Under the pieces are notes generated by a model, which searched no databases, had not been told where the DNA came from, and saw nothing but the letters and a program-made list of their open reading frames with translations. This document shows positions 36,876 through 46,477 of a stretch of 64,000 bases of DNA, piece by piece. The stretch is from the NCBI GenBank assembly GCA_963811585.1, contig CAWERR010000006.1, positions 973,539-1,037,538 of the forward strand, written 5' to 3'. Positions within the stretch are counted from its first letter, which is position 1. Every line of letters begins with the position of its first letter. A program made the position numbers and the translations under genes. This DNA comes from JACDHG01 sp963811585 (GTDB taxonomy: Bacteria > Actinomycetota > Actinomycetes > Propionibacteriales > Nocardioidaceae).

Positions 36876-37115
36876 ACGGGATGCTCCGCGACCTGCTCAA
36901 CGAGCGCGCCGACGCTGCGGGCAGCCCCGACCTGGATCTCGCCGATCTGATCGCCCAGGGAGAGCAGCGCGTCAGGCACCGTCGTCGTCGCGCGGTCGTG
37001 GGCGGCACCGTGGCTGCGGTGGTGCTGACGGTGGGTGGGAGCTTCGCGCTCCTCCAGCCCGGCGACCGCACTACGTCGCCGGTGGGTCCTCCGCCGAACC
37101 CGCCCCTGAAGCCAG
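36872..37115 (+). CDS. Membrane protein downstream of ECF sigma factor, truncated at chimeric join
   Basis: Only about 80 residues remain. The start MNGMLRDLLNERADAAGSPD is followed by a charged region (RVRHRRRR) and one membrane helix (AVVGGTVAAVVLTVGGSFAL), then a short extracytoplasmic piece. This is the common plan of the partner encoded after SigE-family sigma factors. After about 37,110 the raw frame continues to 37,687 but codon use collapses, because that DNA belongs to the alphaproteobacterial segment. The longer translation should be ignored. Confidence 0.75.
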
Positions 37116-37120
37116 GAACT
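37105..37120. other. Chimeric junction: actinobacterial to alphaproteobacterial sequence
   Basis: The last credible actinobacterial codons (PPPNPPLKPG) end near 37,115. The first credible codons of the following membrane protein begin at about 37,110 in another frame (QELIIFAIAVW). Both flanking genes lack their missing halves here. Everything to the left has actinobacterial gene content and everything to the right proteobacterial. No integrase, insertion sequence, direct repeat or tRNA boundary is visible at the point. Confidence 0.85.
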
Positions 37121-37670
37121 GATCATCTTTGCGATCGCGGTCTGGGCCGTTGTTGTGGTGGTTGGCGTGATGATGGTGCTGGCGCGGAACGAGAAGTGGC
37201 GCGATCCGCGGCCGACGCCTTGGCTCGTGCGCATCGCCTTCGGGCTCTTCACCTTCGTGCTGCTGACCGCGGGTGGGCTGCTGGTGCAGCGCGTCCAGAT
37301 CTTTCCGTGGGTGCTCGATCGGGACAGCGCGCTGGCGTTCGGGGTGATGTTCCTCGGGGCGGCGGCCTATTTCATCTACGGGCTGGTGGACCCGGTGTGG
37401 AGCAATGCCAAGGGGCAGCTCATCGGGTTCCTTGCCTACGACGCGGTGCTGCTGGTGCCGTATCTCAGGCTCTGGCCATCGACGGTCGGCGACCAGCGGC
37501 TCGGGCTCACGGTCTATCTCGCGGCGCTGGTGATCAGCGGGGTGATCGCGATCTGGTTCTTGTTGTTCAACCCGATCTGGAAGTTCGGGCGCGGGCTGGG
37601 CGACCCGGTGCGCGACTGGCGCAAGCGGCCGCGTGCGACGACGGGCGACGAGCTGCCGATCGCGGAGTGA
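37110..37670 (+). CDS. Polytopic membrane protein, 5'-truncated at the join
   Basis: About 186 residues with five membrane helices (LIIFAIAVWAVVVVVGVMMV, WLVRIAFGLFTFVLLTAGGL, ALAFGVMFLGAAAYFIYGLV, GFLAYDAVLLVPYL, LTVYLAALVISGVIAIWFLL) and a charged C-terminus (DWRKRPRATTGDELPIAE). The first helix is present but the native start is lost at the join. I do not recognise the family. It is convergent with the ornithine cyclodeaminase-like gene, whose stop is at the next base. Confidence 0.65.
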   Translation, partial: SQELIIFAIAVWAVVVVVGVMMVLARNEKWRDPRPTPWLVRIAFGLFTFVLLTAGGLLVQRVQIFPWVLDRDSALAFGVMFLGAAAYFIYGLVDPVWSNAKGQLIGFLAYDAVLLVPYLRLWPSTVGDQRLGLTVYLAALVISGVIAIWFLLFNPIWKFGRGLGDPVRDWRKRPRATTGDELPIAE

Positions 37671-38626
37671 TCAGCGGCCGGCGGTGATCGCGTCGTAGAC
37701 GATGCGGGCGGCGGCGATGTCCTCGACCGCGAGGCCTACGGATTTGAAGATCGTGGTCGCGTTGCGGTCGGCGACTTTTGTGCCCGCGAAGATCTCTCCG
37801 GCCTCGGCGAAGATGGTGGCGCCCGACTGGACGATGTCGCCGGCTTCCTTGAGCGCGGCCTCGCGGGAGTCGACGACGACGAGATTGGCCATCGCGGCAT
37901 CGTCGAGCTCGCGCCAGGCGGGGCGGGAGGAGCCGACGGCGTTGACGTGAGCGCCGGGTTTTAGCCAGGCGCCGAGAACGACCGGGTCTTTCGAGGAGGT
38001 TGCGGTGACGATGATGTCGGCGCCGCGGACTGCGGTCTCGGTGTCGGTCGCGATGGCGCCGTGCTTCGCGGCGAAGGCTGCGGCATTGGCGGGCGTGCGG
38101 CTCGCGACGCGGACCTCGGTGAAGTCGTAGAGCGTGCGGAGGGCTTCGAGGTGGGCGGCGGCCTGGACGCCGCTGCCGATGAGGGCGAGGATCTTTGGCT
38201 CCGGCGGGGCGAGCCACCTGGTGACGGCGGCGGAGAGGGCAGCGGTGCGCATCTCGGTGATCAGCCGGCCTTCGACGACCGCGGACGGCACGCCGGTGAC
38301 CGGGTCGAGGAGGAGGATCGTCGGCGCTGTGGGTGGGCCAGGCGGAGCCCTCGTTGCCGGGATAGATCGAGACGAGCTTTGCGCCCATGGCGTCGGCTGG
38401 TCACGGCGGGCATCACGGCGAGGTAGCGCTTGGCCTCCTCGATCTCGAGCATGTGGCGGACGGGCTGGATCACCGTGCCGGCCGAGAGCGCGGCGAGAGC
38501 GCGTTCCATCGCGGGGATCAGCGCATCCCAGGTAAGGACGCGGGCGACGTCGGCTTCGGTGATGATGCGCACGGGGAACTCTGCAGTTTGGGCGGCGACC
38601 ATAGGCGGAGGATCAGCGCGAGTCAT
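37671..38626 (-). CDS. Ornithine cyclodeaminase/mu-crystallin family protein, frameshifted
   Basis: Joined frames give about 315 residues. The N-terminal part (RIITEADVARVLTWDALIPA, QPVRHMLEIEEAKRYLAVMP) and ADAMGAKLVSIYPGNEG are typical of the substrate domain. Then come the NAD-binding GSGVQAAAHLEALRTLYDFT and the C-terminal TSSKDPVVLGAWLKPGAHVN. Two shifts lie near 38,340 and 38,400. The family covers ornithine cyclodeaminase, alanine dehydrogenase and ketimine reductase. A second, different member lies at 59-60 kb next to arginase, so this copy may have another substrate. Confidence 0.83.
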
Positions 38627-38691
38627 CGGTTGCCACCGCGGCGGAGCGGGATTAAGCCCGGATTCCGGGGAATTTTCAGGGGAGATTCGCG

Positions 38692-39617
38692 ATGATCATC
38701 GTCACAGGCGGTAGCGGCAAGGTGGGGCGGGCCGCGGTCAAGCACCTGATGGAGAAGGGCTACAAGGTCGTCTCGATCGACATGGCAAAGCCGCCGGGGC
38801 AATCCAATCCGCCCAAGCCCGGCGACGTCAGCTTCTCGCGCGTCGACATCTGCGACTTCGGGCAGGTGATGGCGGCGTTCTCGGGGATCGACACGCGGGT
38901 CGAGGAGCCGGTGACCGGCATCGTCCATCTCGGCGCGATCGCGTCGCCGGGCGAGGCGCCGGACCATGTGATCTTCGAGACCAACATGATCTCGACCTAC
39001 AACGTGTTCGAGGCGGCGCGGCGGCTCAAGATCCGCAACATCGTCTGGGCGTCGAGCGAGACGGTTTACGGCATCCCCTACGCGAAGGGGCCGGCCTATG
39101 TGCCGGTCGACGAGGAGATCGAGGCGCCGAGCTGGTCGTACTCGCTGAGCAAGCTCATGGGCGAGAAGCTCGCCGAGCAGTACTGCAAGTGGGACCCGCG
39201 GCTGAAGATCGTCGGGCTGCGGTTCTCGAACGTGCAGGAGCCGCAGGACTACGAGCGCTTCGCGGGCGAGTACGACAAGGATCCGATGGAGCGGCGGTTC
39301 AACCTCTGGACCTACATCGACGCGCGCGACGCGGCGCAGGCGATCCGGCTGTCGCTCGAGGCCGACCTCAAGGGGCCGCATGTCTTCGGCATCGCCAACA
39401 GCAACTCGGTGACCGAGCAAGGACAACAACGAGCTGCTCGACGAAGGTGTGGCCGAAGGTGAAGAAGAAGCGCGCGCTCAAGCCCAACGAGTCGCTGATC
39501 TCGATCGAGAAGGCGCAGCGGGTGCTGGGGTACAAGCCGCGGTACAACTACAAGCACCCCGAGCCCGTGGCGAAAGCGGCGAAGGCGAAGGTGCCGGCGA
39601 AGACGCTGACCGCGTGA
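38692..39617 (+). CDS. NAD-dependent epimerase/dehydratase, frameshifted near its end
   Basis: An extended short-chain dehydrogenase of about 306 residues. The Rossmann start is MIIVTGGSGKVGRAAVKHLM, followed by the catalytic YSLSKLMGEK (YxxxK) and LRFSNVQEPQDY, then SLEADLKGPHVFGIANSNS. Two surplus bases near 39,418 and 39,445 break the last 65 residues, which end ISIEKAQRVLGYKPRYNYKH and a Lys/Ala-rich tail. It acts on a nucleotide sugar or similar. The TGA overlaps the GTG of the next gene. Confidence 0.87.
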
Positions 39618-40337
39618 TCCCCTGGGTTCAGCTCGATACCGCGCCGGTCCCGGGGGGTGGCGAGTTCCGCCTGATGCAGCGCGGCGACGAGTTCTGGATC
39701 ATGGTGGGGACCAACCCGCTGATGACCAGCCGCGTCGGCGGGTCGGAAGAGGCGCTGGCGACGCTCGCTGCGGCGCGTATCGGCAGGCGGCCCGGAGCGC
39801 GGATGCTGATCGGCGGGCTCGGGATGGGGTTCACGCTTCGCGCTGCGCTCGGGGCGATGGGGCCGGATGCCGAGATCGTCGTCGCCGAGCTGGTGCCGGC
39901 GGTCGTGACCTGGGCGCGCGGGCCGCTGACGCCGGTGTTCAAGGGAAGCCTCGACGATCCGCGCGTGCGGGTCGAGGTCGCGGATGTCGGCAAGGTCATC
40001 GGCACGGGATCGTGGGACGCGATCCTGCTCGATGTCGACAACGGACCCGAGGGGCTGTCGCGGCCGGGGAACGACCGGCTCTACAGCGTTGCGGGATTGC
40101 GGGCGTCGTTCGCTGCGCTCAGGGCGGGCGGGGTGCTGGCGGTGTGGTCGTCGCATCCGGACGCGGCGTTCACCAAGCGCCTTGCGAGTGCCGGATTTGC
40201 CGTCGAAGAGACGAAGGCGCGGGCCAACGGCGTCGCGGGGCGGCGCGCGGCATGTGATCTGGCTCGCGACGAAGCCGGCGCGCGAAGAGATAGACCCCTG
40301 CAGTCGAGCCAGCGGCGAAGGTCTGGTTCGGCCGTAG
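39614..40337 (+). CDS. Spermidine synthase-like methyltransferase-fold protein, one frameshift
   Basis: About 240 residues from GTG 39614 (GTGA overlap with the epimerase gene). A SAM/dcSAM-type fold is seen in MLIGGLGMGFTLRAALGAMG, EIVVAELVPAVVTWARG, DDPRVRVEVADVGKVI and WDAILLDVDNGPEGLSR. This resembles proteobacterial spermidine-synthase-like proteins that lack a clear aminopropyltransferase assignment. A shift near 40,230 separates the last part (ARHVIWLATKPAREEIDP). Substrate unproven. Confidence 0.75.
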
Positions 40338-40348
40338 TCGGCGAGTGC

Positions 40349-41389
40349 TCAGCGGTGGTAGTTGAGACCCACCGTGACGGTGCTGAAGTTTGGCGCCACC
40401 GAGATGGTCGAGCCGTTGACCGTGGTCGTGCCGGCCGGAAGCCGAAGTAGCGGTACTCGGCCTTCAGCGGAGAGAGCGTCCGTCACGGCATATTCGACGC
40501 CACCGCCTGCGGTCCACCCGAACAGCACGTTGACGCGCTCTCGGTGGTCGCGCCGGTCGTCGTCGACACCGTCATGCCGCTCACCGCGCCGCCTGCCGTC
40601 AGGTAGAACAGCACCGCGTCCTTGACGACGCCGATCACGGTCCTCGCCGAGCCGAACCAGTTGACGGTGGCTGACGCGGTGCCCGCGCCGAGCGTACCCA
40701 TGCCGCTGATGTTGGCGAGGGCCAGGTCGGTCTCGACGCCCACGAGGAAGCGGTCCTTGAAGATGTGGTTGTAGCCGGCCTGCATGCCGCCAACCAATCC
40801 GCCCAGCTGGAGGAGACCGCTGCTGGGGCCCGGGCCAGGGGTTACGGTGGTTACGATCGTGCCGGCGCTGTCCTGCGGGACAAAGCCGGCGGGGAACGGG
40901 GGCGCGAGCGGAAACAGCGGAACGCCCGGACGGCCGCCGAAGTAGTTGCCGCCAGGCCCGAGCGCATAAGCAGTGTGGAAGATGCACTCGTCAGGCGCGA
41001 CCGGGGCGCCGGTCGCGGTGAAATCCCATGCGCCCTGCTGCTGGGGGATGTAGAGACCGGCGCCGTTGTTGACCAAGTCCAGCGTGCCCACGATCCCCGC
41101 CGGGTAGCGCTGGTTGCCCGTCTCTGGACTGCTGAACACGGTGCCGGCCGGGACCTCGTAGAGGGGGATGATACCAAACACGCCAGCATCGCACGCTCTC
41201 GTGGTCGTGCTCGCTCCCTCCGGCGTGCTCAGGTCGGTGACGCCGGCACCGTAGCCGCCGTTGATGCCGATATAGAAGCCGCTCCACTCGAACGGGGCTG
41301 CGGCCAATGCCGTGCCGCTCAGAGGCAGCGCGAGCAGAACCGACGCGAGCAGCAGTCCTGCGGTTCCTATGGCTTTTCCCGAACGTCAC
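40349..41389 (-). CDS. Outer-membrane beta-barrel protein, rhizobial type, frameshifted
   Basis: About 340 residues. After a signal peptide (AGLLLASVLLALPLSGTALA) the mature protein begins AAPFEWSGFYIGINGGYG, the usual start of Bradyrhizobium/Bartonella-type porin-like barrels. Alternating hydrophobic strands continue through GGMQAGYNHIFKDRFLVGVE, and it closes with SVAPNFSTVTVGLNYHR, a C-terminal strand. Shifts near 41,370 (in the signal peptide) and 40,530 are needed. Insertion of about 110 residues rich in Gly, Pro and Phe in the first third is longer than in common homologues. Confidence 0.78.
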
Positions 41390-41492
41390 GATGCAGCCCC
41401 CGATCCAACTCTATTGGAAGTTCTTGCCGACCAACCGCGGACGCACAACTCTCGAAACTCATAGGTTCGGTCAGATTTCCGTTGCGGAATAC

Positions 41493-41905
41493 AATGGCCG
41501 CTGCAAAAGTGCTGGTGGCGCAACGGCTTGGTGCGGTGGAGCGGATGAGGAGCCGGCGCGTGGATTTCGCTGGATAAGATCCTCGAAGTCGCCGAGGCCC
41601 CTCGCGGCTGCGACGCCTGAGGAGGCGAGCGAACGCTTCTTCGAGGCGGCGAAGGCGGTCAGGCGCGACGTACCTGCAAACCAGGCTCTATCGGCGGCCG
41701 GCGGCACGGCTCACGTCGGAAACGCATTGGGCGGCGGGCGGTCTCATCAAGCGTATTTCGCCACGTCGTGGCCGGGGAGCCCGGCTTCAACTACATCTGC
41801 TTCGACTGCAATCCGCTGCTCGATGCCATCAAGCAGAACCGCACGCGCTACCGCTTCTCCGACTTCGCCAAGCACGACGACCGGCCTATCGCCGACTACC
41901 GCTGA
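41493..41905 (+). pseudogene. Unassigned coding remnant ending at 41905
   Basis: The last 46 codons (41,768-41,905, EPGFNYICFDCNPLLDAIKQ, NRTRYRFSDFAKHDDRPIAD and YR) have excellent codon use and end in TGA, so they are the C-terminus of a real protein. Upstream, pieces in shifted frames (for example TSETHWAAGGLIKRIS) also look coding, but I could not join them into one product. I do not recognise the family. The rest of 41,390-42,013 shows nothing else. Confidence 0.4.
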
Positions 41906-42013
41906 ACCTGTCCTTTCCCCGCGAGGGGGAGCGAACCACACAACTTGCCCGCCGATGCACTTTCGCTCCGAGGACGCGCGGCTAGGGTGCGCGCGCTTTC
42001 ACTGGGGGTATTC

Positions 42014-42985
42014 ATGCCGTTCTTCGATCTGCCGCCGCGCAGCTGCCCGACCTACCGGAGCAGCGTCACCGCGCCCGACGACTTCGATGAGTTCTGGGCG
42101 GAGACACTGGCCGAGACGCGGGAGCACAAGCTCGATGCGGTGTTCGAGCCGTATCGATGCGGGGCTGCCGCTGGTCGAGGTGTTCGACGTGCAAATTCGC
42201 GGGGTATGGCGGGCATCCGATCCGGGGCTGGTACATCCGGCCGCGGGCGGGGAAGACGGACAGCGGGCGCGGTGGTGAAGTTCCTCGGCTATAACGGCGG
42301 CCGCGGCTTTCCGCACGAGCACCTGCTGTGGCCGGCGTCGGGGCGGCCGGTGCTCGTGATGGATACGCGCGGGCAGGGCGCGGGCTGGGCGCGGGGCGAT
42401 ACCGCCGATCCGATCGGCTCGGACCCGTCGCAGGCCGGGTTCATGACGAAGGGGATCAACGACCCCAAGGCGTATTTCTACCGCCGCGTGTTCACCGATG
42501 GCGTGCGCGCGGTCGAGGCGATCCGGACGCGGGCGGAGATCGACCCGGCGCGGATCGCGGTGGTGGGCGGCAGCCAGGGCGGCGGCATCAGCCTTGCGGT
42601 CGCGGGGCTCGTCCCGACGGTCAAGGCGGTGATGCCCGACGTGCCGTTCCTCTCGGACTTTCCGCGCGCGATCGGGCTCGCCTCGCGCGACCCCTATCTG
42701 GAGATTTCGCGCTATCTCTCGATCCAGCGCGACCGGGTGCAGCGGGCGCTCGAGACGCTGCGCTATTTCGACACCGTGAACTTCGGGCCGCGGGCCAAGG
42801 CCAACGCGCTGTTCTCGGTGGCGCTGATGGACACGATCTGCCCGCCGTCGACGGTCTACGGCGCGTACAACGCCTATGGCGGGGCATCGAAGAAGATCGT
42901 CCAGTACACCTTCAACGACCATGAGGGCGGCGGCGCGTTCCAGGATCGCGAGCAGCTCGCCTGGCTCGACGCAGACGCTGTGGCC
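42014..42985 (+). CDS. Acetylxylan esterase/cephalosporin-C deacetylase family hydrolase, frameshifted
   Basis: About 320 residues from ATG 42014. The opening is MPFFDLPPRSCPTYRSSVTA and DDFDEFWAETL, then RPVLVMDTRGQGAGWARGD, the nucleophile elbow VVGGSQGGGISLAVAG, the acid in ALMDTICPPSTVYGAYNAY and the His in FNDHEGGGAF. This is the AXE1 fold with a Ser-Asp-His triad that deacetylates sugars. Shifts lie near 42,165-42,240. The 3' boundary with the next gene is not resolved, and the true stop probably lies near 42,975-42,990. Confidence 0.85.
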
Positions 42986-43644
42986 GCATCGACGTCGAGG
43001 CGTTGGTCGGCGGAGACGCTCGCGAGGTGCGAGCGCTGCCGGTGAAGGCGGCTGTGCCGATGCGGGCGGTGCGCGTCGGGCTGTCGCGGAAGCTGAAGGC
43101 GGCGTCGCCGGCGGAGGTGATCGCCGCGGCGAAGATGCTCAAGGCGGCCGGGCTCGACTGGTTCGGCTGGGAGCTGATCTACGCCCACAAGCCGACGCTC
43201 AAGATCGATCGACGTCAAGACCGTCGAGGCGATGGGGCAGGGCATGGACTCCTGGTACGACACCGATGGGTGGGGGATGATCCTTGCCGGCCCGGCGTGG
43301 GTGCACGGCCGGATCGCCGATGCCGATGTGAAGCGCTGGGCGAAGAGCTCCGACATGTGGTGGCGGCGGGCGGCGCTGGTCGCGACCACCGGGCTCAACA
43401 ACAAGTCGCGCGGCGGCACGGGCGATGCGGAGCGTACGCTCGCGATCGTCGTCGATGATGATCGACGAGCGCGAGGACATGATCGTCAAGGCGGTGAGCT
43501 GGGCGCTGCGGATGCTGGCGCTGTGGCAGCCCGAGGCGGTCGCAGCGTTTGTCGCCGAGCACGAGGACCGGCTCGCCGCGCGGGTGAAGCGCGAGGTGCG
43601 CAACAAGCTGCGCACCGGGCTCAAGAACCCGAAGGGCGCGCTAA
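42980..43644 (+). CDS. AlkD-like DNA alkylation repair protein (HEAT-like repeats), frameshifted
   Basis: Joined frames read IDVEALVGGDAREVRALPVK, AVPMRAVRVGLSRKLKAASP, LDWFGWELIYAHKPTLKSID, DSWYDTDGWGMILAGPAWVH, SDMWWRRAALVATTGLN and ISWALR-like KAVSWALRMLALWQPEAVAA. The W-R-R-A-A and A-I/V-x-W-A-L-R segments are the HEAT-like helices of the AlkD DNA glycosylase family, which excises alkylated bases. Shifts lie near 42,987, 43,205, 43,450 and just before the stop. The start (GTG 42980) is uncertain. Confidence 0.7.
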
Positions 43645-43784
43645 GCTTGCCGCGGGCGCCGAGTTGCGTCATAAGGTCGGTCGCTGACCGGCGAGGATGA
43701 TCGAGCACTTCCGCAGAACTGACCGGCTTCGGGCGACACGTCGCCCGCGTTCTTGGACGCCGGCATTCCCACCACCCATGTCCT

Positions 43785-43854
43785 CCTGGCGAAAGCCGGG
43801 ACCCAACTCCAGCCCACCCGGGATGTGGAGGCTTGGGCCGGAGCTTTCGCCGGG
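43785..43854. repeat. Proteobacterial intergenic palindrome (CCGGCGAAAGCCGG type)
   Basis: Inverted arms at 43,785-43,805 and 43,834-43,854 (CCTGGCGAAAGCCGGGACCC and A against TGGGCCGGAGCTTTCGCCGG and G) with a GC-rich centre. This 'GCGAAAGCCGGGACCCA' palindrome resembles a dispersed intergenic repeat seen in several alphaproteobacterial genomes. It lies between the AlkD-like gene and the kinase-like gene. Confidence 0.65.
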
Positions 43855-43910
43855 TAAGCGGGGTATCGGATTGCCGGCACAGCCAATCACCTACAGAGGA
43901 GACATTGCCC

Positions 43911-44452
43911 ATGGCCATCGATTCAGACCGCTTCTTCATCATCACCGGAGGCCCCGGTTCGGGGAAGACGACGCTGATCGAAACGCTGGCGCGGCGCGGC
44001 TTTGCGCGCTCGCTCGAGGCCGGGCGCTCGATCCTCATGGACCAGATGGCGATCGGCGGAAACGCGGTGCACTGGGGCGACCAGCGGATGTTCGCGGAGC
44101 TGATGCTGCAGCACGAGATGCGGTCGTATCACATGGCGGAAGCGGAGGAGGGGCCGGTGCTGTTCGACCGCGGCATCCCGGAGCTCTCGCTCTACTTTGC
44201 GCTGGTGGGCTCGGCGAGCCACCGCCGCACTTTAATCGCGCGGCAGAGGTGTTCCGCTACAACCGGACTGTGTTCATCGCGCCGCCGTGGCGGGAGATCT
44301 ATGCCAACGACAAGGAGCGGAAGCAGGATTTTGCGGAGGCGATCCGCAGCTACGAGCTTTGCGTCGAGGCGTACGAGCACTGGGGCTATGAGCTGGTCGA
44401 GCTGCCCAGGGCGACATTGACGCCGGGCGGCCTTCATCCTCCAAAGGTGTAG
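43911..44452 (+). CDS. P-loop AAA/kinase-like ATPase, frameshifted
   Basis: About 180 residues from ATG 43911, preceded by GAGGAG. Walker A is ITGGPGSGKTTLIETLARRG. VLFDRGIPELSLYFAL resembles the lid/Walker B of small kinases. PPWREIYANDKERKQDFAEA and CVEAYEHWGYELVELPRATL follow, a pattern of the AAA_28 family of predicted NTPases/kinases. A shift lies near 44,222 and another probably near the end (FILQR in the alternative frame). Substrate unknown. Confidence 0.75.
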
Positions 44453-44472
44453 CACAGCGCACTTGAGCCGAA

Positions 44473-44485
44473 CCGTAACGTACGG
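44473..44485. promoter_or_regulatory. Palindromic operator candidate upstream of tetR-type gene
   Basis: CCGTAACGTACGG is a perfect 5-3-5 inverted repeat, followed immediately by an overlapping CGTACGGTACGG, 13 bases before the ATG of the TetR-family gene. Such compact dyads just upstream of tetR-type genes commonly serve autoregulation. No experiment is implied. Confidence 0.45.
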
Positions 44486-44497
44486 TACGGAGGCGCC

Positions 44498-45203
44498 ATG
44501 TTGAAACGAGTGGACCAGGATCGGCCGGAACACGGCAGCGTGCGGACGCGAGCCGCGGCGCCGGTGCGTGCCGCGGCAGGAGCGCGCCGGTGGCCGGGGG
44601 CGAGGATGTCGCGGGGTTTACGCCGCGCCAGCAGCAGGTGCTGACGGCGGCGCTCGACGTGCTGGTGGCCGAGGGCGACCGGCTGACCATGACGGCGGTG
44701 GCGCGGCAAGGCGAGCTGCTCCAAGGAGACGCTCTACAAGTGGTTCGGCGACCGCGACGGGCTGCTGACGGCGACGGTGCAGTGGCAGGCGGCGAAGGTG
44801 CGGGCGCCGCAGGTCGACGGCGCGGCTCGATGACGGCAACGCTGCGGCAGAGCCTCGAGCAGTTCGCGCGCGACCTGCTGGCGACGATTGCGGGCGAGGT
44901 GTCGGTGACGCTCAACCGGCTCGCGGTCACGCATGCGGGGACGGACAGCGGGCTCGGCGCGATCATGCTCGAGCACGGGCCGGCGGCGATCCGCAGGCGG
45001 CTGAAGCCGGTGCTCGAGCCGGGCGGCGAGGCGCGGCTGCTGCGCTTCGACGACAGCGAGGAGGCGTACCGGACGTTCTTCGGGCTCGTCGTGCGCGACA
45101 CGCAGATCCGGCTGCTGCTGGGCGAGACGCATCAACGACCGATAGTCGACAAGGAGACGCGAGGCTGCGACCGGCGCAGTTCTTCGCGCTCTACGGAATT
45201 GAC
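44498..45203 (+). CDS. TetR-family transcriptional regulator, frameshifted
   Basis: About 230 residues from ATG 44498 with GGAGG upstream. The helix-turn-helix lies at about residues 40-85 (FTPRQQQVLTAALDVLVAEG, LTMTAVARR, then CSKETLYKWFGDRDGLL). The C-terminal ligand domain is TLRQSLEQFARDLLATIAGE, RLAVTHAGTDSGLGAIMLEH. At least four shifts (near 44,582, 44,715, 44,825 and 45,140). The end is taken at TGA 45,201-45,203 after AATGAVLRALRN. ilvC begins 45 bases further on, so the regulator may be linked to it, but this is only position. Confidence 0.78.
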
Positions 45204-45247
45204 CAATCGGGCCTAGCAGCCCAAACGCGCAAAACGGGGAGAGAACC

Positions 45248-46272
45248 ATGCGCGTCTATTACGATCGGGATGCCGATCTCAACATCATCAAATCGAAGAA
45301 GGTCGCGATCGTCGGCTACGGCTCGCAGGGCCATGCGCACACGCTGAACCTGCGCGACTAGCGGCGTGAAGGACGTCGTCGTGGCGCTGCGTCCGGACTG
45401 GCGCGTCGGCCAAGAAGGCGCAGGGCGAGGGGCTCAAGGTGATGTCGATCGCCGAGGCCGCGGGCTGGGCCGACGTCATCATGATGCTGGTGCCCGACGA
45501 GCTGCAGGCCGACATCTACAAGAAGGACATCGAGCCCAATATCCGCGACGGCGCCGCGATCGCCTTCGCGCACGGGCTCAACGTCCACTTCAACCTGATC
45601 GAGCCCAAGAAGACCGTCGACGTGATCATGATCGCGCCGAAGGGCCCGGGCCACACGGTGCGCGGCGAGTACCAGAAGGGCGGCGGCGTGCCGTGCCTGA
45701 TCGCGGTGCACAGGACGCCTCGGGCAACGCGCAGGACATCGCGCTGGCCTATGCCTCGGGCATCGGCGGCGGCCGCTCGGGCGTCATCGAGACCAACTTC
45801 CGCGAGGAATGCGAGACCGATCTCTTCGGCGAGCAGGTCGTGCTCTGCGGCGGTCTGGTCGAGCTGATCCGCGCGCGGCTTCGAGACGCTGGTCGAGGCC
45901 GGCTATGCGCCGGAGATGGCGTACTTCGAGTGCCTGCACGAGGTGAAGCTGATCGTCGACCTGATCTACCAGGGCGGCATCGCCAACATGAACTACTCGA
46001 TCTCGAACACCGCCGAGTACGGCGAGTATGTCTCGGGTCCGCGCATCATCACCGACGAGACGCGCAAGGAGATGAAGCGCGATCCTCAAGGACATCCAGA
46101 CCGGCGAGTTCACCGTCGAAGTGGATGCAGGAATACAAGTCGGGCGCCTCGCGCTTCAAGGCGACCCGCCGCCTCGCACGACGAGCACCAGATCGAGGAA
46201 GTCGGCGAGAAGCTGCGCGGCATGATGCCGTGGATCAAGGCCGGCGCGCTGGTGGACAAGAGCAAGAACTAG
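45248..46272 (+). CDS. ilvC: Ketol-acid reductoisomerase, frameshifted
   Basis: Class I KARI of about 339 residues from ATG 45248 (MRVYYDRDADLNIIKSKKVA). The NADPH fold is VGYGSQGHAHTLNLRDSG. IAPKGPGHTVRGEYQKGGGV and the metal-binding helices (NFREECETDLFGEQ, ECLHEVKLIVDLIYQGGIAN, SISNTAEYGEYV) follow. It converts acetolactate to dihydroxyisovalerate in valine/isoleucine/leucine synthesis. An apparent TAG at 45,359 arises from an inserted base, and at least six shifts are present. leuA of the same pathway is 10 kb away. Confidence 0.92.
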
Positions 46273-46303
46273 ACACCGCGACGGCTTGGCCGAACCTATG
46301 GAG

Positions 46304-46328
46304 GGGGTCGCTCGCGGGCGGCCCCTTT
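46304..46328 (+). terminator. Rho-independent-like terminator after ilvC
   Basis: GGGGTCGC and GCGGCCCC form an 8-bp RNA stem (one U-G pair) with a 6-base loop, followed by TTT. It lies about 30 bases after the ilvC stop. The remaining 46,329-46,477 holds no gene and should contain the promoter of the radical SAM gene. Confidence 0.5.
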
Positions 46329-46477
46329 GCCATTGCCGGGTCGGTCTTTCCGCCGGAGGAGCACTGAGCGGGGGGCCTTCGAAGCTGAGGCTGACCTCGT
46401 CGATGTCACGGTCAGATTCACCATGCTGACAAGCGCTCGGGTCGCAGTTATGGTGCAGTAGTCGGGGGACAATGCCC

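Noticed and set aside
37095..37130. Integration site of a genomic island
   Set aside because: No integrase, transposase, tRNA, direct repeat or return to actinobacterial sequence is seen. Cutting of genes on both sides fits a chimera better.
36872..37687. A 271-codon open frame running from the sigma-factor partner gene across the join
   Set aside because: Codon use collapses at about 37,110, where the DNA changes to the alphaproteobacterial segment in which another frame is coding. It is a chance fusion.
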